Origin: Scybalomonas sp905214925
GTDB taxonomy: Bacteria; Bacillota; Clostridia; Lachnospirales; Lachnospiraceae
Length of the DNA: 18,202 nucleotides
Direction of reading: 5' to 3'
Assembly: GCA_905214925.1 (NCBI GenBank)
Contig: CAJMOB010000049.1
Span: 1-18,202 of the forward strand
A program made the position numbers and the translations under genes. The notes beneath the pieces were generated by a model, which did no database searches, was not told where the DNA came from, and saw nothing but the letters and a program-made list of their open reading frames with translations. Numbering within the stretch: the stretch's first letter is position 1; each line of letters begins with the position of its first letter. Shown here one piece after another: positions 1 through 7,110 of this stretch.

Positions 1-359
1 CCAATGGATATGGTTGTGATATTTACATAGAGGCCACAGGACATCCATCTAGTGTACAGCAAGGATTAGATGCCATCCGTAAGATGGGAAGATTTGTAGA
101 ATTTTCTGTTTTTGGTCAGCCAGTAACCGTAGATTGGAGTATTATTTCTGATAGAAAAGAGTTAGATTTGTTAGGTTCTCATTTAAGCCCATTTTGCTAT
201 GATACCGTAATTGAATGGATTGGCAATGGAAAACTTCCAACCGATGGTATTGTGACCCATAAGTTTTCATTAGAAAAATGGGAAGAAGGATTCGAGTTCG
301 CAAAAACAGGAAAAGATGGAGCTATGAAAGTCGTATTAGTTCCAGAATTAGAGGCATAG
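1..359 (+). CDS. Zinc-type polyol dehydrogenase (erythritol/threitol dehydrogenase-like), C-terminal part
   Basis: The reading frame is open from base 3 to the TAG at 357-359, so this is the 3' end of a gene that starts outside the window; the ATG at 84 is internal. The visible ~118 residues begin in the second half of the Rossmann fold (DIYIEATGHPSSVQQGLDAI) and run through the typical medium-chain dehydrogenase C-terminus (KMGRFVEF, then ELDLLGSH, then KFSLEKWEEGFEFA). Family knowledge: such enzymes oxidise a secondary hydroxyl of a polyol to a ketose with NAD+. The phrase IEATGHP and the neighbours (DhaK, DhaL, an RpiB-family isomerase) point to erythritol or threitol, giving erythrulose. 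The dhaK ribosome binding site starts at the stop codon, so the two are co-transcribed. The catalytic zinc ligands lie outside the window, and sorbitol- or ribitol-type substrates cannot be excluded. Confidence 0.85.
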   Translation, partial: NGYGCDIYIEATGHPSSVQQGLDAIRKMGRFVEFSVFGQPVTVDWSIISDRKELDLLGSHLSPFCYDTVIEWIGNGKLPTDGIVTHKFSLEKWEEGFEFAKTGKDGAMKVVLVPELEA

Positions 360-370
360 GAGGGGAAGTT

Positions 371-1366
371 ATGCAAAGAATTATGAACGATCCAGATAAC
401 ATTGTAGATGAAATGTTACAAGGATTTTTAAAGGCACATAGTGATATTGTAGAAGGAACAGAAAATAAGCGAGTGATAAAAGCAAAACATAGAAAAGAAG
501 GAAAAGTTGGAGTGATCACAGGAGGAGGCTCTGGGCATAAACCAGCCTTTATTGGATATTGTGGAGAAAATCTTTGTGATGCTGTGGCAGTTGGGGAAAT
601 TTGTTCTTCTCCAACGGCAGCTGCCTTTCTTGATGCAGCAAAAGTAGCGGATCAAGGAAAAGGAGTTGCTTGCCTATATGGAAACTATTCTGGGGATAAC
701 ATGAATGTAAAAATGGCAGTCAAAATGGCAAAAAAACAAGGCATTACAGTGAAAACCGTTGTTGCCAATGATGATGTGGCCTCTGCACCAAAAGATCAGA
801 GAGAAAAACGCCGTGGAGTGGCTGGAGAAGTGCTCATGTGGAAAGTTGGTGGAGCAAAGGCAGCACAAGGTGGAGATTTAGACGAAGTGATTGCAGCGGC
901 ACAAAAAGCAATTGACAATACAAGAAGTGTTGGGATTGGCTTAACACCATGTACGTTGCCAGCAGTTGGACATCCGAATTTCACCATTGAAGATGGAACA
1001 ATGGAAGTTGGAATCGGTCATCATGGAGAGCCAGGAATCGAAGTGTGCCAATTAGAGACAGCGGATAAAATGGCAAAGAGAATGGTAGATATTGTCGTAC
1101 CAGATTATCCATTTGAGTCAGGGGATGAAGTTGTTGTATTAGTATCAGGACTGGGAGCAACACCAGTGATGGAACTTTATGTTTTATACGATGAAATCGA
1201 TCGCTTGTTAAAGGAAAAAGGAATTCAGACTTATAAAGCCTATGTTGGTAATTATTTTACTTCTTTAGAGATGATGGGGGCAACACTTACCATTATGAAA
1301 TTAGATGAGGAATTAAAAGAATTGATCGATATGCCAGCAAACAGTATGGGATTAAAACAGATGTAG
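371..1366 (+). CDS. dhaK: Dihydroxyacetone-kinase-type subunit DhaK
   Basis: Substrate-binding subunit of a dihydroxyacetone-type kinase, 331 residues, full length for the family. The start at 371 follows the strong site AGGAGGGG at 358-365; an in-frame ATG at 278 lies inside the upstream gene and is rejected. With this start the key residues fall at the E. coli DhaK numbers: His56 in GGGSGHKP, Asp109 in NYSGD, and His218 in GIGHHGEPG, the histidine that forms a covalent hemiaminal with the ketose. Family knowledge: DhaK holds the short-chain ketose while DhaL passes it a phosphate. Between a polyol dehydrogenase and a tetrose-type isomerase, the likely substrate is erythrulose rather than dihydroxyacetone, although dihydroxyacetone remains possible. 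His217-His218 is a doublet where many relatives have Ile-His. Confidence 0.95.
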   Translation: MQRIMNDPDNIVDEMLQGFLKAHSDIVEGTENKRVIKAKHRKEGKVGVITGGGSGHKPAFIGYCGENLCDAVAVGEICSSPTAAAFLDAAKVADQGKGVACLYGNYSGDNMNVKMAVKMAKKQGITVKTVVANDDVASAPKDQREKRRGVAGEVLMWKVGGAKAAQGGDLDEVIAAAQKAIDNTRSVGIGLTPCTLPAVGHPNFTIEDGTMEVGIGHHGEPGIEVCQLETADKMAKRMVDIVVPDYPFESGDEVVVLVSGLGATPVMELYVLYDEIDRLLKEKGIQTYKAYVGNYFTSLEMMGATLTIMKLDEELKELIDMPANSMGLKQM

Positions 1367-1397
1367 ATTGTGGGACGAAAAAATAAGGAGAATCGGT

Positions 1398-2039
1398 ATG
1401 GAAGTTTTTAAAAATGAGGAAGGTAATCTTGTATTATCAGCTATGGTAAAAGGAATTCAAGAAAACAAAGCCTATTTAGGTGAAGTAGATGGACTCATTG
1501 GCGATGGGGATCATGGAATGAATATGAATAAAGGTTTTAGTCTATTTGAAAAGCGTTTTTTAGATAGTGCTATTACTTTTACAGAAGGACTTGATGAATT
1601 AGGAACGATTTTATTTTCTGAAATCGGTGGCTCTATGGGACCAATTTATGGCACCATTTTTATGGATATGGCAGCCGCTGGAGAAGACTATGAAGAAATT
1701 GGGGTCAAAGAATTAGGAACTATGTTAGAGGCAGGATTGCATGGATTGCAAGAGATTGTAGAAGCACAAGTGGGGGATAAAACGCTTGTAGATACATTAA
1801 GTCCCGCAGTAGATGCGTTAAAAGAAGCGGAAAGAAATGGATTATCGTTAAAAGAAGCATTGCAAAATATGAAAGAAGCAGCAGAACTTGGAAAAAACTC
1901 TACAAAAGATATGGTGGCAAAATTTGGACGTTCGAGCCGATTAGGAGAACGCTCAAGAGGTGTATTAGATGCAGGAGCGACTTCTTGTTATATTATTTTA
2001 AACTCTATGGCAGATGCTATGGTAGCAAATCTTTCCTAA
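1398..2039 (+). CDS. dhaL: Dihydroxyacetone-kinase-type subunit DhaL
   Basis: ADP/ATP-binding subunit of the kinase, 213 residues, normal length. The ATG at 1398 sits 7 bases after AAGGAG (1385-1390); the frame is open back to a TTG at 1368, but that has no ribosome binding site. The nucleotide/Mg2+ motif DGLIGDGDHG at residues 31-40 supplies three aspartates (31, 36, 38) equivalent to Asp30/35/37 of E. coli DhaL. The C-terminus RSSRLGERSRGVLDAGATS matches the conserved end of the family. DhaL exists in PTS-linked systems, where ADP is a fixed cofactor recharged by DhaM, and in ATP-dependent kinases, which usually have DhaK and DhaL fused. Here the two are separate and no dhaM is seen in the window, so the phosphate donor cannot be decided. 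It follows dhaK by 31 bases. Confidence 0.95.
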   Translation: MEVFKNEEGNLVLSAMVKGIQENKAYLGEVDGLIGDGDHGMNMNKGFSLFEKRFLDSAITFTEGLDELGTILFSEIGGSMGPIYGTIFMDMAAAGEDYEEIGVKELGTMLEAGLHGLQEIVEAQVGDKTLVDTLSPAVDALKEAERNGLSLKEALQNMKEAAELGKNSTKDMVAKFGRSSRLGERSRGVLDAGATSCYIILNSMADAMVANLS

Positions 2040-2154
2040 AGAGAAAAAGAACACTCAAAAAAGAAGCTTTTGTTACAAAAGAAATAGGAAAAATGGAAAG
2101 GGATATGTTAGGAATGATCTCTGAAAAACTTGAATAAAAAGGGAGGGTAATAAA

Positions 2155-2613
2155 ATGAAAATTGCAGTTGGTTGTGATGAAGCAGCATTTGATTTAAAGA
2201 TGATTATTATAGAACATTTAAAAGAACAAGGGTATGAAGTAGACGATTTTGGGGCAGAAAAAGGGGAAGTTGTCTTATATCCAGACGTCGCTTATAAAGT
2301 AGCCGATGAAATTGCAAATGGACATTATGAAAGAGGTATTTTACTTTGTGGAACGGGAATTGGCATGAGTATTTGTGCCAATAAAGTTCCAGGGGTTCGG
2401 GCTGCCGTATGCCATGATCCATTTTCAGCACAACGAGCAAGAAAGAGTAATGATGCACAGATTATGTGTCTTGGAGAGCGAGTGGTAGGGAAAGAACTAG
2501 CAAAATGTCTTGTGGATATTTGGTTAGAGTGTGAATTTGCAGGTGGTGGTTCTACTCCAAAAGTAGAGAGAATTCGTGAATTGGAAGTGGAACATATCAA
2601 AAATTTCGCTTAA
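2155..2613 (+). CDS. RpiB/LacAB-family sugar-phosphate isomerase, probably for a tetrulose phosphate
   Basis: 152 residues, preceded by GGGAGGG at 2141-2147. The RpiB fold is clear: N-terminal KIAVGCDEAAFDLK, the active-site loop CGTGIGMSICANKVPG with the catalytic-type Cys65 (E. coli Cys66), then SAQRARKSNDA and CLGERVVG. Two positions differ from E. coli RpiB: His10 after the first Asp is Glu9, and His99, assigned to opening the furanose ring of ribose 5-phosphate, is Ser98. In mycobacterial and Brucella tetritol pathways, RpiB-family enzymes interconvert erythrulose 4-phosphate and erythrose 4-phosphate, substrates that need no ring opening. With DhaKL upstream, that activity is the preferred inference. 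Housekeeping ribose-5-phosphate isomerase is less likely. A spacer of 115 bases separates it from dhaL, wider than elsewhere in the operon. Confidence 0.88.
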   Translation: MKIAVGCDEAAFDLKMIIIEHLKEQGYEVDDFGAEKGEVVLYPDVAYKVADEIANGHYERGILLCGTGIGMSICANKVPGVRAAVCHDPFSAQRARKSNDAQIMCLGERVVGKELAKCLVDIWLECEFAGGGSTPKVERIRELEVEHIKNFA

Positions 2614-2631
2614 TAAGGGATGAAGAAGAAA

Positions 2632-3846
2632 ATGAAAAATTTAGTTGTAGCCCAATCTGGCGGTCCAACTGCTGTTATTAATGCCACTCTTGTAGGAGTG
2701 ATAGAGTATGCTATGAAAAGTTCAAAGGTGGATGGGATTTTAGGAGCAAAAAATGGAATCGAAGGAATATTAGAAGAAAACTTTGTGGACTTAAAGAGTA
2801 TTTTTTTTAAAGCAGAAGAAAGAGAGCGTCTTTCCTTAACTCCATCTTCCTATCTTGGTTCCTGTAGAAGAAAGATGAAAGAGAATGAAGAAGGTGTGAT
2901 AAAGCGGATCATAGAAATTCTACGAAAAAACGAAATAGGATACTTTGTTTATATCGGAGGAAATGATTCTATGGATACTGTTTATCAGCTTTCGAATTAT
3001 TGTAAACAACATAACATAACAGACATACAAGTTGTTGGTGCACCAAAGACCATCGATAACGATTTAGTACATACCGATCACTGTCCAGGATTTGGTTCTG
3101 CTGCAAAATACGTAGCTACTACATTTACAGAACTAGAAAGAGATTGTTCTGTCTATCAAACAAAAGCAGTGACCATTGTGGAAGTGATGGGAAGGAATAC
3201 AGGATGGCTAACGGGAGCATCTGCTCTTGCAAGGCTTGGAGATGGCAATGGGCCTGATCTCATTTATTTATGTGAAAAAAGTTTTTCTCTTACTTCTTTT
3301 TTAGAAGATGTGAAGGAGAAATTAAAAGAAAAAAATGCAGTGCTAATTGCTGTCAGTGAAGGAATCCAAGATGAGGATGGGCATTATATTTCAGAAACAA
3401 TACAAAATGGACAGGTGGATGAATTTGGACATTCTTATATTTCGGGGGTATCCAATATTTTGGCAGAAGAGGTGAGAAAACAGATAGGTTGTAAGGTGCG
3501 GGCAATTGAATTAAGTTTAATGCAAAGATGTAGCGGGCACCTTGTAAGTAAAACCGACTTTATAGAATCAAAAAGGCTTGGGGAAAAAGCCTGCGAATGT
3601 GTAGTAGAGGGAAAAAATGGTATGATGGCCTCAGTGATTCGGAAAAAGGATGAACCATATGAAGTGGTATATACAGCAGTTCCAGTGGAGGAAGTAGCTA
3701 ACTATGAGAAAAAAGTTCCAGAGCATTTTATTCACCAAAATGGACATGATGTGACAGAAGATATGGTTCGTTATTTGTTCCCACTGATTCAAGGGGAATG
3801 CAACATTGAATATGAGAATGGGATTCCAAAACATAGTGTTTTATAA
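2632..3846 (+). CDS. 6-phosphofructokinase, pyrophosphate-dependent type
   Basis: 404 residues, longer than the ~320 of ordinary bacterial ATP-PFK and typical of the long PPi-type clade. Motifs: AQSGGPTAVINA at the N-terminus, GGNDS at 109-113 where ATP enzymes have GGDGS (the Asp in place of the second Gly blocks the ATP site), PKTIDNDL at 138-145 with the Lys that marks PPi enzymes instead of PGTIDND, and MGRNTGW at 186-192. The start at 2632 is chosen because AAGGGA abuts the alternative ATG at 2620 and is 11 bases from this one. Family knowledge: these enzymes reversibly phosphorylate fructose 6-phosphate with pyrophosphate, and some also act on sedoheptulose 7-phosphate. Its place after a likely erythrose-4-phosphate-forming isomerase suggests a role in handling that product. 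It closes the operon. Confidence 0.9.
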   Translation: MKNLVVAQSGGPTAVINATLVGVIEYAMKSSKVDGILGAKNGIEGILEENFVDLKSIFFKAEERERLSLTPSSYLGSCRRKMKENEEGVIKRIIEILRKNEIGYFVYIGGNDSMDTVYQLSNYCKQHNITDIQVVGAPKTIDNDLVHTDHCPGFGSAAKYVATTFTELERDCSVYQTKAVTIVEVMGRNTGWLTGASALARLGDGNGPDLIYLCEKSFSLTSFLEDVKEKLKEKNAVLIAVSEGIQDEDGHYISETIQNGQVDEFGHSYISGVSNILAEEVRKQIGCKVRAIELSLMQRCSGHLVSKTDFIESKRLGEKACECVVEGKNGMMASVIRKKDEPYEVVYTAVPVEEVANYEKKVPEHFIHQNGHDVTEDMVRYLFPLIQGECNIEYENGIPKHSVL

Positions 3847-3925
3847 ACCATTTTTATAGCAAATCTTATAGCAAATAAATAAAAAATAGGGAAAAACAAA
3901 ATACAATAAAAAATGTTAAGAAAAG

Positions 3926-3990
3926 ACTATCTTAAAAGAAAGAATCCAGTATAATAAAAGGAGATTTCTTTTAGGATAGTTTTTTTATTT
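3926..3990 (+). terminator. Intrinsic terminator of the polyol operon
   Basis: A 16-bp stem pairs 3926-3941 (ACTATCTTAAAAGAAA) with 3965-3980 (TTTCTTTTAGGATAGT) with one G-U pair, followed by TTTTTTATTT at 3981-3990. It lies 80 bases after the phosphofructokinase stop. The loop of about 23 bases is longer than usual. Confidence 0.75.
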
Positions 3991-4048
3991 CATAGGAAAT
4001 ACCTTGTTCATTCATTTGTAAAAGTGCCATTTTCTATGAAATAAAAAA
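3981..4048. repeat. 20-bp inverted repeat
   Basis: The left arm 3981-4000 and right arm 4029-4048 are reverse complements at 19 of 20 positions (the exception forms a G-T pair), separated by 28 bases. The T-run of the preceding terminator forms part of the left arm, so the two hairpins compete for the same bases. No T-run follows the right arm, so it is not a classical terminator on either strand. Confidence 0.7.
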
Positions 4049-4185
4049 GCACTACGTGCGAACGATGCGCAGGTCGCAATGGGGAAAATTTTACTTCGTA
4101 AACTGCGACCGCGCGGCAAAGTATACGTTGCTAGAAGTTATCGAAAGTCGCCAGGAGTGTTAGGCGCACACTTTGTTCTTTGTGT
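4049..4185. other. GC-richer island of successive hairpins (structured RNA or interspersed repeat candidate)
   Basis: Within the 399-base gap 3847-4245 this segment is visibly richer in G and C than its surroundings and holds four inverted repeats in a row. They are 4049-4052/4056-4059 (GCAC/GTGC), 4067-4078/4104-4114 (GCGC plus GGTCGCA pairing with TGCGACC plus GCGC, one bulged A) with a smaller hairpin 4090-4094/4098-4102 nested in its loop, 4149-4152/4163-4166 (CGCC/GGCG), and 4168-4171/4182-4185 (ACAC/GTGT). No convincing open frame explains it. It may be a 5' leader RNA of the amidohydrolase gene, a free RNA or a copy of a chromosomal repeat family; the strand is unknown. Confidence 0.5.
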
Positions 4186-4245
4186 AAAAGGTGTCAATGA
4201 AAGAAAAAATAGAAGAAAAAGTACAATAGAAAAAAGGAGAAGAAA

Positions 4246-5895
4246 ATGAAAATTGTTTATAAAAATGGGACGATCTATACAGGAGAAGTTTTTGCAGATT
4301 ATTTTATAGTAGAAGATGGTGTTTTCCAAACCGTAGGTATGTGGAGTAAAGAAAGCGAAGAAAAAAGAAAAGAGATAGAAAAGCAAGTTGATAAGGTTGT
4401 GGATCTACAGGGAAGATTTGTATGTGCAGGATTTAATGATTCTCATATGCATTTATTAAATCTAGGTAGTGCTCTTTCTATGGCGCAATTATCAAAACAT
4501 ACGAAAACCATGAAAGAGATGATAAGCTATTTAAAAGAATACTTAAAACAAAGACAAGAAAATGGTATGTTAAAAAAAGGCATGTGGATCAAAGGAAGAG
4601 GTTTTAACCATGATTATTTTGAAGATGAAAATCGATTTCCAAATCGTTATGATCTCGATCAAGTTTCTACAGAATATCCAATTTGCATTACTCGTGCCTG
4701 TGGACACATTTGTATTGTCAACTCAAAGGCTTTAGACGTTATTGGTGTGACAAAAGAGACAGCACAAGTAGAGGGAGGACATTTTGAAGTGGATGAGCAA
4801 GGGGAGCCGTTAGGAATCTTTTGTGAAAATGCGCTGAACTTAGTGTATGAAAAACTTCCAAAAGTTACAGTAGAAGAAATGAAAGAGATGATTTTACTTG
4901 CTTGTGAAAGACTCAATTCTTATGGGGTTACTTCGGTTCAAAGCGATGATTATGTTACATTTTCAAATGTAGATTATCACAACGTAATGGAGGCCATAGA
5001 GCAGTTAATAGAAGAAAAGAAATTAACCGTTCGAATCAATGAACAAGTGCATTTTACAAATTTAAAAGACTTAAAACAGTTTGTAGAAGAAGGCAATCAT
5101 AAAAGAGGAGATATGTTTTTTAAAAATGGTCCATTAAAATTATTAGGAGATGGTTCTTTAGGAGCGAGAACTGCGTATTTAAGTCGTCCTTATGCAGATC
5201 AAGAGGATACAAGAGGAATCCCAGTCTACAGTCAACAACAATTCGATGAGATGTGTTCTTATGCCAATCAAAATGGAATGCAAATTGCGATTCATTCTAT
5301 CGGCGATGGAATTTTAGATCATATTTTATTGGCTTATGAGAAAGCGTTAAAAGAAGAAGCAAGAGAAGACCATCGTCATGGAATTGTACATTGTCAAATT
5401 ACAAGACCCGATCAAATCGAGAAAATAAAAGAGCTAGGACTTCATGTCTATCTACAATCTATTTTCCTCGATTATGACATTCATATTGTGAAGGAGCGAG
5501 TGGGAGAGGAATTAGCTTCGTCTAGTTATCAAGCAAAATCTTTATTAGAAAAAGGAATTACCATTTCTAATGGTTCCGATGCCCCTGTGGAAGAGCCTGT
5601 GGTAATGAGGGGAATTCAATGTGCCATTACAAGACAAAATATCGCTCATACAGTACCTCCTTATTTGGAAAAAGAAGCATTAACTGTAAAAGAAGCTATC
5701 GATAGCTTTACGAAAGGTGGTGCTTATGCGTCCTTTGAGGAAGAGAAGAAAGGACAAATAAAAGAAGGAATGATTGCGGATTTTGTCATATTAGGAGAAA
5801 ATCCATTTGAAATAAATCCTTACGAATTAGGGGAAATTCCAGTATTAAAAACTTATGTGAGTGGAAACTTAGTTTATGAAAATGGAACTTTTTAA
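4246..5895 (+). CDS. Amidohydrolase of the YtcJ type (amidohydrolase_3 family)
   Basis: 549 residues, normal for YtcJ-like proteins; AAAGGAG lies 7 bases before the ATG. A small N-terminal beta-sandwich segment is followed by the metal-binding strand-1 motif DSHMH (His67, His69). Then come LKLLGDGSLGAR with Lys298 as the likely bridging ligand, IHSIGD (His350), IVHCQ (His382) and NGSDAPVEEP (Asp445). The C-terminal strand KEGMIADFVIL rebuilds the sandwich domain. No signal peptide is seen, so it is cytoplasmic. Family knowledge: metal-dependent hydrolases of this group cleave C-N bonds, for example in N-substituted formamides, but substrates are mostly unknown; none is proposed here. It stands alone in its direction. 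Its stop overlaps that of the convergent AraC-type gene by four bases. Confidence 0.9.
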   Translation: MKIVYKNGTIYTGEVFADYFIVEDGVFQTVGMWSKESEEKRKEIEKQVDKVVDLQGRFVCAGFNDSHMHLLNLGSALSMAQLSKHTKTMKEMISYLKEYLKQRQENGMLKKGMWIKGRGFNHDYFEDENRFPNRYDLDQVSTEYPICITRACGHICIVNSKALDVIGVTKETAQVEGGHFEVDEQGEPLGIFCENALNLVYEKLPKVTVEEMKEMILLACERLNSYGVTSVQSDDYVTFSNVDYHNVMEAIEQLIEEKKLTVRINEQVHFTNLKDLKQFVEEGNHKRGDMFFKNGPLKLLGDGSLGARTAYLSRPYADQEDTRGIPVYSQQQFDEMCSYANQNGMQIAIHSIGDGILDHILLAYEKALKEEAREDHRHGIVHCQITRPDQIEKIKELGLHVYLQSIFLDYDIHIVKERVGEELASSSYQAKSLLEKGITISNGSDAPVEEPVVMRGIQCAITRQNIAHTVPPYLEKEALTVKEAIDSFTKGGAYASFEEEKKGQIKEGMIADFVILGENPFEINPYELGEIPVLKTYVSGNLVYENGTF

Positions 5896-6905
5896 GAGTT
5901 TCGTTCTCGCTCTCTATATTTTAAAGGGGTACAGCTATACGTTTGTTGAAACTTTTTAATGAAGTTACTTGGGTAAGTGTAACCTACTTGTTTTGCTATT
6001 TCTGCCACTGAGAGATCGGTTGTACAAAGTAAGGTGGCAGAAGTAGACATCTTTAAAGAAGTAGAAAATTCCCCGATTGTCATATGATAAAAGTGAGAAA
6101 AACCAGCTTTTAATTTTTGGGTACTAATCAGCAATTCTTTGCTTAACATTTCAATGGTAGGTGGATTGGCAATATTATTCAACAAAATATCGTGAGCCTT
6201 TTGGATACTGCGAATATCTTCCGCATGGAAAGATAAGGAGCGATTACTTCCAATTAGAATCTTTTCATAATAACGCTGATTTGCAAAAGCATTCTCTTTC
6301 GAATGTTGGATGTTTTGAGCAAGAATAGCAATACATTGTAAAAGAGCAGATTCTAAATGTAAAGGATTTAGTTGATCCGCTTCTGCCAATTTTAAGAGGC
6401 GATGAAATACGGTGTGGATTTCTAAAGGAAGGTAATGATACGTATAATTTTCCTCAAAATTAGAAAAAAAGTCCAATGGAAAAAGGGGTTTTATCACCTC
6501 TTCAAAATAGGCAGGATAAATGGAAATTTCCATGCCATGAAAATGTTGACCTCGTTTCCAAACTTGCTTTCCAATAATATTTTTTTCGATAACAAAGAAA
6601 GAAGAAGGAGAGAAAGAGGAAACAGGTTGATTTTGTAATTGAAATTTTGTAGTGCCTTCATAGACGATTCCGAATCGCATGCATAAATCTTCATTTTGAA
6701 ATTCAATGGCAAAAGGGTGATCGATGGAATAGTCTGCAATTCCAAAGTCATAGTAATTAGGGCGCTCAAAGAGAAGATAATGCCCATTTTCCCGCTTTTC
6801 TTCGTTTTGATAAAGGGTATAAAATGGGTAAGAGGTTGGTGAAAATCCAAGTTCTTGCAAAACAGCATTGCGAAATTCAGAAGGGCAATGAACGGTGTGT
6901 ATCAT
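5892..6905 (-). CDS. AraC-family transcriptional regulator
   Basis: 337 residues. The start at 6905 (MIHTVHCPSEF) has AAAGGAG 6 bases upstream; a further ATG at 6923 would place that ribosome binding site inside the gene and is rejected. The last ~100 residues form the double helix-turn-helix of AraC proteins, including DLSVAEIAKQVGYTYPSNF and FQQTYSCTPLKYR. The N-terminal ~220 residues are a ligand-sensing part without a motif I can name; the general layout resembles regulators that sense siderophores (PchR/YbtA type). It is divergent from a ferric-siderophore-type ABC operon, which is the usual position of such regulators, so control of that operon is the main inference. Control of the convergent amidohydrolase gene is less likely. 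Its TAA shares the TTAA at 5892-5895 with that neighbour. Confidence 0.92.
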   Translation of the reverse strand: MIHTVHCPSEFRNAVLQELGFSPTSYPFYTLYQNEEKRENGHYLLFERPNYYDFGIADYSIDHPFAIEFQNEDLCMRFGIVYEGTTKFQLQNQPVSSFSPSSFFVIEKNIIGKQVWKRGQHFHGMEISIYPAYFEEVIKPLFPLDFFSNFEENYTYHYLPLEIHTVFHRLLKLAEADQLNPLHLESALLQCIAILAQNIQHSKENAFANQRYYEKILIGSNRSLSFHAEDIRSIQKAHDILLNNIANPPTIEMLSKELLISTQKLKAGFSHFYHMTIGEFSTSLKMSTSATLLCTTDLSVAEIAKQVGYTYPSNFIKKFQQTYSCTPLKYRERERNS

Positions 6906-6997
6906 TTTTGATTCTCCTTTCAATATTTTTCTGCTATCTCATAGGAAAAAGAGTTTTTTGATAGGGATAGCAATCGTTAAGTAATTTATATAAGAAT

Positions 6998-7026
6998 AGT
7001 ATAAAGGAAGAAAGAATTCATAGCAA
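6998..7026 (-). promoter_or_regulatory. Promoter of the AraC-family gene
   Basis: On the minus strand a -35 box TTGCTA (7026-7021) is followed after 17 bases by a -10 box TATACT (7003-6998), about 90 bases upstream of the start codon. Between it and the gene the transcript contains TGCTATC and GATAGCA, which can form a short leader stem. Confidence 0.55.
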
Positions 7027-7073
7027 TAAAATAATGAATTTAGATGATAAAATAATGAAAAAAGTTGAAGGTG

Positions 7074-7102
7074 TTGTCAGAAGAAATGAGTTCTGTTATA
7101 AT
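7074..7102 (+). promoter_or_regulatory. Sigma-A promoter of the siderophore-uptake operon
   Basis: TTGTCA (7074-7079), a 17-base spacer and a perfect TATAAT (7097-7102). The predicted start is near 7109, which leaves a leader of about 105 bases before the lipoprotein gene. Confidence 0.8.
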
Positions 7103-7110
7103 TCACGGAA

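Noticed and set aside
278..370. Longer N-terminus for DhaK starting at 278
   Set aside because: It lies inside the dehydrogenase gene, has no ribosome binding site, and the 371 start places His56, Asp109 and His218 at the E. coli positions.
1368..1397. TTG start of DhaL
   Set aside because: No ribosome binding site there, while the ATG at 1398 has AAGGAG at ideal spacing and gives the family's usual length.
3847..4245. Known metabolite riboswitch upstream of the amidohydrolase
   Set aside because: I could not match the hairpins to any riboswitch consensus I know, and there is no terminator or sequestering stem next to the gene's ribosome binding site.
4138..4386. 82-codon minus-strand ORF upstream of the amidohydrolase
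   Set aside because: Low-complexity Phe/Leu-rich translation of an A-rich coding strand, overlapping a well supported gene start; no recognisable domain.
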